Assembly (NCBI GenBank): GCA_017999985.1
Contig: JAGNKU010000004.1
Coordinates: 124,001 to 188,000, forward strand
Length of the DNA: 64,000 bases
Direction: 5' to 3'
Origin: Phycisphaerae bacterium
Lineage (GTDB): Bacteria; Planctomycetota; Phycisphaerae; UBA1845; Fen-1342
The notes beneath the pieces are model-generated. The model was not told the DNA's origin and ran no database searches. It was given only the letters and a program-made list of their open reading frames with translations. Numbering within the stretch: position 1 is the first letter of the stretch; every line of letters begins with the position of its first letter. A program made the translations under genes and the position numbers. This document shows, one piece after another, positions 57,339-64,000 of this stretch.

Positions 57339-58781
57339 ATGTCAACGACGGACGCGCTCGCCGCGTGGGAAAGATCGTCCTACAAGTACGGCTTCGTCAC
57401 GGAGATCGAGGCCGACAGCGTCCCGCCGGGCTTGAGCGAGGACGTGATTCGGCTGATCTCCGCGAAGAAGCATGAGCCGGAGTGGCTGACCGAGTGGCGG
57501 CTGAAGGCCTATCGGCACTGGCTGACGATGACGGAGCCGCGCTGGCCGAACGTGCACTACCCGCCGATCGACTACCAGGCGATCAGCTACTACTCCGCGC
57601 CGCGGCAGCGAAAAGCACCACAGAGCCTGGCGGACGTGGACTCCAAGCTGTTGGAGACGTACGGCAAGCTCGGCATTCCGCTGGAAGAACAGAAGCTGCT
57701 CGCGGGCGTCGCGGTCGATGCGGTCTTCGACAGCGTGTCGGTGGCCACGACGTTCAAGGAGAAGCTTGCCGAGCTGGGCATCATCTTCTGCTCGTTCTCC
57801 GAGGCCGTGCAGAACCACCCTGAGCTGGTGCGCAAGTACCTCGGCTCGGTCGTGCCGTACTCGGACAACTTCTTCGCGACGCTGAATTCGGCGGTCTTCA
57901 CGGACGGGTCGTTCGCGTACATCCCGCGGGGGGTGCGTTGTCCCATGGAGTTGTCCACGTATTTCCGCATCAACGCCGCCGCGACGGGGCAATTCGAGCG
58001 CACGCTGATCATCGCCGATGAGGGCAGCACGGTCAGCTATCTCGAAGGCTGCACGGCGCCGATGCGCGATGAGCACCAGTTGCACGCCGCGGTGGTCGAG
58101 CTGGTCGCGCTCGATGATGCGACGATCAAGTATTCGACGGTGCAGAACTGGTATCCGGGGGACGAGCAAGGTCGTGGCGGGATCTACAACTTTGTCACCA
58201 AGCGCGGCAAGTGCCTGGGGCGTAATTCGCGCATCGCGTGGACGCAGGTCGAGACGGGATCGGCGATCACGTGGAAGTATCCGAGCTGCATCCTGCTGGG
58301 CGACAACTCGGTGGGCGAGTTCTATTCCGTGGCCCTGACCAACCATCGGCAGCAGGCCGACACCGGCACAAAGATGATCCACATCGGCAAGAACACGCGC
58401 AGCTACATCGTGTCGAAGGGCATCTCGGCCGGGCGCGGGCAGAACACGTACCGCGGGCTGGTGAAGATCAACAAGGGCGCCGCGCACGCCCGCAATTTCA
58501 CGCAATGCGACTCGATGCTGATCGGCGACCAGTGCGGCGCGCACACGTTCCCCTACATCGAGGTGCGCAACCACACGGCGCACATGGAGCATGAAGCGAC
58601 AACGTCGAAGATCGGCGACGACCAGCTCTTCTACTGCAACCAGCGGGGGATTGCGACGGAGGACGCGGTCTCGCTGATCGTGAACGGGTTCTGCAAGGAG
58701 GTTTTTCGCGAGCTGCCGATGGAGTTCGCCGTGGAGGCCCAGAAGTTACTGGCCGTGAGCCTGGAAGGCAGTGTCGGCTAG
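57339..58781 (+). CDS. sufB: Fe-S cluster assembly scaffold SufB
   Basis: Core scaffold subunit of the SufBC2D complex that builds Fe-S clusters. The 480-residue protein has [115 protein letters not shown] and [20 protein letters not shown]. Length and order match SufB. AAGGAG lies 8 nt before ATG 57339; the long frame before it overlaps the regulator gene. It follows sufR by 37 nt. Confidence 0.97.
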   Translation: MSTTDALAAWERSSYKYGFVTEIEADSVPPGLSEDVIRLISAKKHEPEWLTEWRLKAYRHWLTMTEPRWPNVHYPPIDYQAISYYSAPRQRKAPQSLADVDSKLLETYGKLGIPLEEQKLLAGVAVDAVFDSVSVATTFKEKLAELGIIFCSFSEAVQNHPELVRKYLGSVVPYSDNFFATLNSAVFTDGSFAYIPRGVRCPMELSTYFRINAAATGQFERTLIIADEGSTVSYLEGCTAPMRDEHQLHAAVVELVALDDATIKYSTVQNWYPGDEQGRGGIYNFVTKRGKCLGRNSRIAWTQVETGSAITWKYPSCILLGDNSVGEFYSVALTNHRQQADTGTKMIHIGKNTRSYIVSKGISAGRGQNTYRGLVKINKGAAHARNFTQCDSMLIGDQCGAHTFPYIEVRNHTAHMEHEATTSKIGDDQLFYCNQRGIATEDAVSLIVNGFCKEVFRELPMEFAVEAQKLLAVSLEGSVG

Positions 58782-58868
58782 CGGAGTATCAGACAACGGC
58801 GGTTGACGACCGCACCGAAACCAAGCGCCACGGTGTGTGTGGCGCCGGACTCGATTGAGAGCGCAAGC

Positions 58869-59636
58869 ATGTTGGAAATCCGTAATCTGCACGTGTCCGT
58901 GGAGGGCCACGAAATCCTCAAGGGCATCGACCTGACGGTGCGCGCCGGGGAGGTGCACTCGATCATGGGGCCGAACGGCTCGGGCAAGAGCACCTTGGCG
59001 CAGGTGCTGGCGGGGCGTGACACCTACGAGGTCACCGCCGGCGAGATTCGTTATGACGGCCAGGACCTGCTCGGGCTGGCGCCGGAAGAGCGGGCCTGCG
59101 CGGGGCTCTTTCTGGCGTTCCAATACCCCGTGGAAATCCCCGGCGTGAGTACGAGCTACTTTCTGAAGTCCGCGCTCAACGCACAGCGCAAGCAGCGCGG
59201 CCAGCCGGAAGTCGACGCGCTCGAGTTCCTGACGCTGGTGAAGGACAAGCTGAAGCTGCTCGACATGGACGAGCGCCTGCTCAACCGCGCGCTGAACGAG
59301 GGGTTCTCCGGCGGCGAGAAGAAGCGCAACGAGACGCTGCAGATGGCGGTGCTGGAGCCGCGGCTGGCGATCCTGGACGAGACGGACTCGGGGCTGGACA
59401 TCGACGCGCTGAAGATTGTCGCCGAGGGCGTCAACCGGCTGCGCAGCCCGGAGCGGGCCATCGTGGTCGTGACGCACTACCAGCGCCTGCTGAACTACAT
59501 CGTGCCGGACTACGTCCACGTGCTGGTCGACGGACGCATCGTGCGCTCGGGCGACCGGCGCCTGGCGCTGGAGTTGGAAGAGAAGGGTTATGGCTGGCTC
59601 GCGCCCGAAGCCGAGCCGGCGACCGTGACTGGCTAG
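58869..59636 (+). CDS. sufC: Fe-S assembly ATPase SufC
   Basis: ABC-type ATPase of the SufBCD complex. The 255-residue protein has Walker A (MGPNGSGKSTLAQVLAG), Q-loop (FLAFQYPVEIPGVST), ABC signature (FSGGEKKRNETLQMA), Walker B (LAILDETDSGLDIDALKIVA) and the H-loop (VVVTHYQRLLNYI). The Asp in Walker B is followed by Glu, as expected. ATG 58869 starts the conserved MLEIRNLHVSVEG. There is an 87-nt gap to sufB without a promoter. Confidence 0.97.
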   Translation: MLEIRNLHVSVEGHEILKGIDLTVRAGEVHSIMGPNGSGKSTLAQVLAGRDTYEVTAGEIRYDGQDLLGLAPEERACAGLFLAFQYPVEIPGVSTSYFLKSALNAQRKQRGQPEVDALEFLTLVKDKLKLLDMDERLLNRALNEGFSGGEKKRNETLQMAVLEPRLAILDETDSGLDIDALKIVAEGVNRLRSPERAIVVVTHYQRLLNYIVPDYVHVLVDGRIVRSGDRRLALELEEKGYGWLAPEAEPATVTG

Positions 59637-59652
59637 AGCAGGGAGCTGACAG

Positions 59653-60999
59653 GTGCCCCAGACCATGCGCGTTGGCGCGGAAAACTCGAGCCCGTTCGTG
59701 GCGGCCTGCGCGGCGCTGGAGCGCGACGTGGCGCGGGGGCCGGCGTGGTTGACGCCGGTCCGCAATGCGGCCATGGCGCGTTTCATGGAGCGCGGCCTGC
59801 CAACCGTGCTGGACGAAGACTGGCGTTACACGAACCTGGCGCCGCTGGCGCGCACCGCGTTCGGACGGGCCGAAGCGGACACCAACGACGTGGCCCCGGC
59901 GCAGCTCGCACCGTTCCTGCTCGAAGAGGCTGCCGCCGTGCTGGTGTTCGTGAACGGCCGGTATGCGCCGCGGCTTTCGCGCAGGACGCCGACTCCGGGC
60001 GTGCAAGTCGCGAGTCTGGCCACGTTGTTGCGCGAGACGCCTGACGTCCTGGAGCCGCAGTTGGCGCGTCACGCGGACCACCACGCCCAGGCGCTGGTGG
60101 CGCTGAATACGGCGCTGTTTGCCGACGGCGCGTATGTGGCGATCGCGCCGCAGAGCGTCATCATGCAGCCGATTCACTTGCTGTACGTCAAACAGCCGGG
60201 CGCGCAGCCCGCCGCGAGCCATCCGCGCAGCCTGGTCGTCGCCGGGGCGCACAGCCAGGCCACGATCGTGGAGAGCTACGTCGGACTGGGGACAGGCGTC
60301 TCGCTCACCAACGCAGTCACGGAGATCGTGGCGGACGAAAGCGCCGTGGTGGACCACTACAAGGTGCAGCGCGAGCTGGAGACGGCCTATCACCTCGGCA
60401 CGCTGCAGATTCACCAGCAGCGCGCCACGCAGGTCGCATCGCACTGTCTGTCGTTCGGCGGGGCACTGGTGCGGCACGACATCCGGACCGTGCTGGCCGG
60501 CCAAGGCGGCGACTGCACGCTGAACGGGCTGTTCAGCGTCCACGCGGACCAGCACGTCGACAACGCCCTGCGAGTCGAGCACGCCGCGCCGCACTGCAAT
60601 AGCCGTGAGTTCTTCCGCGGCATCCTCGACGGTCGCGGGCGCGGCGCGTTCACCGGGCGGATCGTCGTGCGGCCCGCCGCGCAGCGCACCGACGCCAAGC
60701 AGACCAATATGAACCTGCTGCTGTCGGGCGAAGCGCAGATCGACACGAAGCCGCAACTCGAAATTCTCGCCAACGACGTCAAGTGCACGCACGGGGCCAC
60801 CATCGGCCAGCTTGACGCGGACGCACTGTTCTACCTGCAGACGCGCGGCATCGCGGCACCGGCGGCGCGCAGCCTGCTGACGTATGCGTTCGCGGCCGAA
60901 AGCCTGGCGCAGATCAAGATCGAATCGCTGCGCCGGCAACTGCACGCGGTGCTCGTGGCGCGGTTGCCGGGCGGAGACGCTTTCCGGGAACTCGCATGA
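59653..60999 (+). CDS. sufD: Fe-S cluster assembly protein SufD
   Basis: The SufB partner in SufBC2D. The 448-residue protein has DEDWRYTNLAPLARTAFGRA near the start, then HHAQALVALNTALFADGAYV, IAPQSVIMQPIHLLYV and the beta-helix with TIVESYVGLGTGVSLTNAVT. The end shows FTGRIVVRPAAQRTDAKQTN, ILANDVKCTHGATIGQLDAD, LFYLQTRGIAAPAARSLLTY and FAAESLAQIKI. The His and Cys of the CTHGATIGQ segment fit the SufB-SufD interface. GTG start at 59653; the next gene overlaps its stop by 4 nt. Confidence 0.95.
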   Translation: MPQTMRVGAENSSPFVAACAALERDVARGPAWLTPVRNAAMARFMERGLPTVLDEDWRYTNLAPLARTAFGRAEADTNDVAPAQLAPFLLEEAAAVLVFVNGRYAPRLSRRTPTPGVQVASLATLLRETPDVLEPQLARHADHHAQALVALNTALFADGAYVAIAPQSVIMQPIHLLYVKQPGAQPAASHPRSLVVAGAHSQATIVESYVGLGTGVSLTNAVTEIVADESAVVDHYKVQRELETAYHLGTLQIHQQRATQVASHCLSFGGALVRHDIRTVLAGQGGDCTLNGLFSVHADQHVDNALRVEHAAPHCNSREFFRGILDGRGRGAFTGRIVVRPAAQRTDAKQTNMNLLLSGEAQIDTKPQLEILANDVKCTHGATIGQLDADALFYLQTRGIAAPAARSLLTYAFAAESLAQIKIESLRRQLHAVLVARLPGGDAFRELA

Positions 61000-62264
61000 C
61001 CACGGCGGCCACACGTGCGCCGGGGGCCTGCTCGCCGCCCGGCAGTTTTGATCCCGAGCGCGCGCGGGCCGATTTCCCCGCGCTCGCGCAGCTCATGCAC
61101 GGCCGGCCGCTTGTATACCTCGATAACGCCGCGACGACGCAGAAGCCGCGGGCCGTGATCGACGCACTGCGGCACTACTACGAAGCCGACAACGCGAACA
61201 TCCATCGTGGCGTCCACGCGCTCAGCGTCCGCGCGACGCAGGCGCACGAGCGGGCGCGGGCGGCGGTGCAGGGCTTCATCGGCGCCGCGCGCCCCGAGGA
61301 GATCATCTTTGTCCACGGCACGACCGAGGCGATCAACCTGGTCGCGCAGACCTACGGCCGGATGCAGCTCGGGCTCGGCGACGAGATTCTCATCACCGGG
61401 ATGGAGCACCATTCGAACATCGTGCCGTGGCAGATGCTCGCCGCGCAGACCGGCGCACGGCTGCGGGTCGTGCCGCTGAACGAGCGCGGCGCGCTCGAGC
61501 TGGACGCGTATGCCCGGCTGCTTGGCCCGGCCACGCGGCTCGTGGCCCTCGCGCACGTTTCGAACGCGCTGGGGACGATCAATCCGGTCGCGGAGATGAT
61601 CGCGCTGGCACATGCCCGGGAGATCCCGGTGCTCGTGGACGGCGCGCAGGCCGTGCCGCACATGCGCGTGGACGTCCGCCAGCTCGACGCCGACTTCTAC
61701 GCCTTCTCCGGCCACAAGCTGTTCGGGCCGACCGGCATCGGCGTGCTCTACGGCAAGCGCGACCTGCTCGAAACGCTGCCGCCGTACCAGGGCGGCGGCG
61801 ACATGATCCGCTCGGTCACATTCGAGCACACCACGTACAATGATCTGCCGTATCGGTTCGAGGCGGGGACGCCGAACATTGCAGGCGCGATCGGCCTGGG
61901 TGCGGCGATCGACTATCTCAGCGCGCTCGACCTCGACGCCGTGCAGCGCCACGAGGTCGACCTGTTGGCGTACGCGACCGAAGCCCTGACCGCCCTGCCG
62001 CAGGTGCGGCTGATCGGCACGGCCGACCATAAGACGGCGGTGCTGTCGTTCGTCATCGAGGGCGTGCATCCCCATGATGCGGGGACGATCCTCGACCAGG
62101 TGGGTGTCGCGCTCCGCACCGGGCACCACTGTGCCCAGCCGGTCATGGCACATTTCGGCGTGCCGGCGACGTGCCGCGCGTCGCTGGCGCTCTACAACAC
62201 GCGCGCGGACATTGATGCGCTGGTCGCCGGCGTGCGGCACGTGTGCGAGGTGTTCAAAGCATGA
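60996..62264 (+). CDS. sufS: cysteine desulfurase SufS
   Basis: Takes sulfur from cysteine for cluster assembly. The 422-residue PLP enzyme shows YLDNAATTQKPRAVIDALRH, NIHRGVHALS, EEIIFVHGTTEAINLVAQ, ITGMEHHSNIVPWQMLA, VDGAQAVPHMRVD and FYAFSGHKLFGPTGIGVLYG with the PLP Lys (241). Cys379 in RTGHHCAQPVM carries the persulfide. It starts with a 4-nt ATGA overlap with sufD and ends in an ATGA overlap with sufU. Confidence 0.96.
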   Translation: MTTAATRAPGACSPPGSFDPERARADFPALAQLMHGRPLVYLDNAATTQKPRAVIDALRHYYEADNANIHRGVHALSVRATQAHERARAAVQGFIGAARPEEIIFVHGTTEAINLVAQTYGRMQLGLGDEILITGMEHHSNIVPWQMLAAQTGARLRVVPLNERGALELDAYARLLGPATRLVALAHVSNALGTINPVAEMIALAHAREIPVLVDGAQAVPHMRVDVRQLDADFYAFSGHKLFGPTGIGVLYGKRDLLETLPPYQGGGDMIRSVTFEHTTYNDLPYRFEAGTPNIAGAIGLGAAIDYLSALDLDAVQRHEVDLLAYATEALTALPQVRLIGTADHKTAVLSFVIEGVHPHDAGTILDQVGVALRTGHHCAQPVMAHFGVPATCRASLALYNTRADIDALVAGVRHVCEVFKA

Positions 62265-62713
62265 CCGAGCTGTCGGACCTCTACCAGGAGATGATCCTCG
62301 ACCACTATCGGCGACCCCGGAACCACCACGCGCTCGCGGGCGCGGACCACATGGCCGAGGGGCACAATCCGCTGTGCGGCGATCACGTTACGATCTTCCT
62401 GAAGCTCAGGGACAACATCGTCGAAGAGGTCACGTTCGAGGGCGGCGGCTGCGCGATTTCCACGGCGTCGGCGTCGCTCATGACGGAAATGCTCAAGGGG
62501 AAAACGCTGGAGGCGGCGAAGGCGCTGTTCACGCGTTTTCACCAGTTGGTGACCGGCGAGGTGCGCGAAGCGACGGACGCAGCCGGCCTTGGTAAGCTCG
62601 AAGTGTTCTCCGGCCTGTGCCAGTATCCGGCCCGCGTGAAGTGCGCGACGCTGGCCTGGCACACGTTTGCGGCCGCGCTGGAGAACGCGGGCGGCGTGGT
62701 ATCCACCGAATGA
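62261..62713 (+). CDS. sufU: SufU-type zinc-dependent sulfurtransferase
   Basis: Accepts sulfur from SufS, as in Firmicutes and other bacteria with a SufSU pair. The 150-residue protein has LYQEMILDHYRRPRNHHALA and the zinc ligands Cys in HNPLCGDHV, Cys in FEGGGCAISTASASLM and Cys in YPARVKCATLAW, with an Asp near the first. There is no SufE gene in the operon. It overlaps sufS by 4 nt. Confidence 0.94.
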   Translation: MTELSDLYQEMILDHYRRPRNHHALAGADHMAEGHNPLCGDHVTIFLKLRDNIVEEVTFEGGGCAISTASASLMTEMLKGKTLEAAKALFTRFHQLVTGEVREATDAAGLGKLEVFSGLCQYPARVKCATLAWHTFAAALENAGGVVSTE

Positions 62714-62723
62714 GGACGAGCGC

Positions 62724-63116
62724 ATGAGCGCAGCAGAACCAGCGGAACTGCACCGGCAGGTGGTCGCCACGCTGCGCACCCTGCATGACCCCGAGCTGCC
62801 GGTGAACATCTACGACCTGGGGCTCATCTACCAGCTCGATGTGTCGCCCGCTGGCGCCGTGGCCGTGCGTATGACGCTGACGACGCCGGCGTGCCCGGTA
62901 GCGCGCGTGCTACCCGGGCAGGTGGAGACGAAGTTGAAGGCGCTACCGGGCGTCACCGATGTCAAGGTCGAGTTGGTGTGGGATCCGCCGTGGTCGCGCG
63001 AGCGCCTGTCGCCGGAGGCGCGTCTGCAGCTCGGGCTGGATGACCCGGGGCGGCACCGCCGGCGGTTCGTTTCCGGTGCTTCTTTGTTGCGGCGTAAAGA
63101 CGGCGCGGGAGATTGA
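62724..63116 (+). CDS. MIP18/DUF59-family SufT-like protein
   Basis: A 130-residue MIP18-family protein that helps Fe-S maturation or carrier steps. Motifs are LRTLHDPELPVNIYDLGLIY and the conserved RMTLTTPACPVARVLP with one Cys, then GVTDVKVELVWDPPWSRERL SP in shape. The basic C-terminal tail (PGRHRRRFVSG) is lineage-specific. It follows sufU by 10 nt. The gene symbol is left out because SufT naming depends on lineage. Confidence 0.92.
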   Translation: MSAAEPAELHRQVVATLRTLHDPELPVNIYDLGLIYQLDVSPAGAVAVRMTLTTPACPVARVLPGQVETKLKALPGVTDVKVELVWDPPWSRERLSPEARLQLGLDDPGRHRRRFVSGASLLRRKDGAGD

Positions 63117-63120
63117 TGGC

Positions 63121-63432
63121 ATGCCCGAGTATCTCACGGTCGCGCGGGCCAAGGACGTTCCACCCGGCAAGGCCCTGACAGTCGATGTCGAGGGCCTGCG
63201 GATCGCGGTCTTCAACATCAACGGCACGTACTACGCGATTGCCGACACCTGTCCGCATGCAGGCGCATCGCTCGCGGAAGGTGACGTGGACGGCTGCACG
63301 GTGGAATGCCCGCTGCACAGCGCGCGGTTTGACCTGGAGAGCGGCGCCGTGCTCAGTCCGCCGGCCGAGCGGAACGTGGCTGCGTACCAGGTGCGCGTGG
63401 CGGGGGATGAGCTGCAGATTCAGGTTGGTTGA
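63121..63432 (+). CDS. Rieske [2Fe-2S] ferredoxin-like protein
   Basis: A 103-residue Rieske protein: Cys-X-His in ADTCPHAGASLAEG and Cys-X2-His in CTVECPLHSARFDLESGAVL bind a [2Fe-2S] cluster. The core matches small ferredoxin subunits of non-haem dioxygenases and NirD-like proteins. It starts 4 nt after the MIP18 gene, so it is the last gene of the suf operon. It could be an electron donor for cluster assembly or a client. No oxygenase is seen nearby. Confidence 0.92.
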   Translation: MPEYLTVARAKDVPPGKALTVDVEGLRIAVFNINGTYYAIADTCPHAGASLAEGDVDGCTVECPLHSARFDLESGAVLSPPAERNVAAYQVRVAGDELQIQVG

Positions 63433-63447
63433 CGTGCCGCGATCTGC

Positions 63448-63999
63448 TCAGGTTTCAAGCAGGCCGAAGATGCGCTGTGCCCACGCGGGGGTCTGCTCCG
63501 CCGCGGCGCGCAGATGCCGCCGGCGCGTGAAGTAGTAGACGGACATGCCGCCCTGGACGGCAATGCTCAGCGTCATCACCAGGCCATAGAACGCATACGT
63601 GACGGTCGGAGCCCAGCGCTCGATCTCCCGCTCGACGTCCGCCTGCAGCTCGGGCAGTTGTGCGAGCTGGGTCTGCACGTCGCTGGACTTCCATTGCGCG
63701 CTAAGCTCCGTCTTGGAGAACGTGAGCATCTGCACGCTGCAATACCCGACGATCAGCAGCAGGAAGGCGAGCTGGTTGCAGCCGAGGAAGCGCGCGGCCG
63801 AGAGGTCCGCGCGGCGCATGCGGCGCGCGCCCATGTATTCGAGCACGCCGAGTATGCCGATCCCCGTGACCACGCCCGCACCGAGCCAGCTTGGATACAG
63901 CACGACCAGGGGCACGCTGGCTGCGGCGATCACCAGCATGCTCATCGCCGAGCCGCGCGCCGTCCGCGCTGCCCGCTGCACCGGTCGTCGCGCCGCCAC
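63448..63999 (-). CDS. hypothetical membrane protein (start uncertain, may extend past window)
   Basis: A protein of 183 visible residues with four hydrophobic segments: LVIAAASVPLVVLYPSWLGA, GVVTGIGILGVLEYMG, NQLAFLLLIVGYCSVQMLTF and VTYAFYGLVMTLSIAVQGGM. An amphipathic part lies between (TQLAQLPELQADVEREIERW) and a basic C-terminus (YYFTRRRHLRAAAE). The GTG at 63999 is one base from the window end, so the true start could be outside. The internal start at MSMLVIAAAS is also possible. It converges with the suf operon. No family recognised. Confidence 0.68.
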   Translation of the reverse strand: MAARRPVQRAARTARGSAMSMLVIAAASVPLVVLYPSWLGAGVVTGIGILGVLEYMGARRMRRADLSAARFLGCNQLAFLLLIVGYCSVQMLTFSKTELSAQWKSSDVQTQLAQLPELQADVEREIERWAPTVTYAFYGLVMTLSIAVQGGMSVYYFTRRRHLRAAAEQTPAWAQRIFGLLET

Positions 64000-64000
64000 C

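Overview
The window is GC-rich chromosomal DNA from a bacterium that is most likely a planctomycete, probably Phycisphaerae-like. This is inferred from several traits. There is a PEP-CTERM secreted protein. Lipoproteins and secreted proteins carry Pro-Asn-Asp-rich linkers. Several small membrane proteins carry zinc ribbons (one with the CGYNLSGLPDNYRCPECG type of ribbon). There is an RNase Y, a SufBCDSU operon, and short heptamer/octamer tandem arrays between genes. No rRNA, phage, IS transposase or CRISPR array was found. One tRNA gene (tRNA-Cys) is present.

Layout. 1-3330 (minus): an RND/HlyD-type adaptor that runs off the left edge, a TolC-type outer-membrane lipoprotein and a small lipoprotein. 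3700-5710 (minus): two secreted proteins, one with an 18-bp-periodic DPND linker and a Cys-rich C-terminal anchor, the other PEP-CTERM. 6190-14460: housekeeping and metabolic genes (pyrH coupled to a dual-specificity phosphatase, purM, a metallopeptidase-like lipoprotein, hutI, a histidine phosphatase, a xylose-isomerase-like protein). 14460-15050: a regulatory intergenic region with a candidate small RNA and an operator-like palindrome. 15050-25550: small zinc-binding and lipoproteins, a DUF89 phosphatase, an NrnA-like DHH phosphoesterase, a DPP-IV-like peptidase, efp, ppa, a UPF0316 membrane protein and queF.

25792-36960 (plus) is the most interesting part: a run of co-oriented genes that looks like a bacterial ESCRT-III/Vps4-type membrane-remodelling locus. 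It contains a Ser/Thr kinase with zinc ribbons and a zinc-ribbon membrane protein. It has three charged all-helical proteins resembling ESCRT-III, one of them fused to a winged-helix region. The AAA ATPase is Vps4-like with an N-terminal MIT-like domain. A TM2 membrane protein and an SPFH/beta-propeller-like protein follow. One helical protein ends in a MIM1-like tail, the expected ligand for an MIT domain. Two genes look inserted: a four-helix-bundle (IVP) gene flanked by inverted GGTGATAA arrays, and a nucleotidyltransferase followed by a decayed copy of the MIM1-like gene end. deoC and a zinc-ribbon/DUF4190 protein follow.

37000-48560: hutU, a very large FG-GAP lipoprotein, a DUF1015 protein, a PduO-type cobalamin adenosyltransferase, a saccharopine-dehydrogenase-like protein, a heptamer repeat array, an OmpA-like lipoprotein and two envelope or HTH-membrane proteins. 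49100-56260: RNase Y, a WYL regulator, secreted proteins, tRNA-Cys and an acyl-CoA synthetase. 56636-63432: a complete SUF iron-sulfur operon (sufR-like regulator, sufB, sufC, sufD, sufS, sufU, MIP18/SufT-like, Rieske ferredoxin) preceded by a palindromic operator candidate. The right edge holds a membrane protein whose start may lie outside.

All calls come from reading the sequence; no database search was run. In this GC-rich DNA many long antisense open frames are shadows and were left out.
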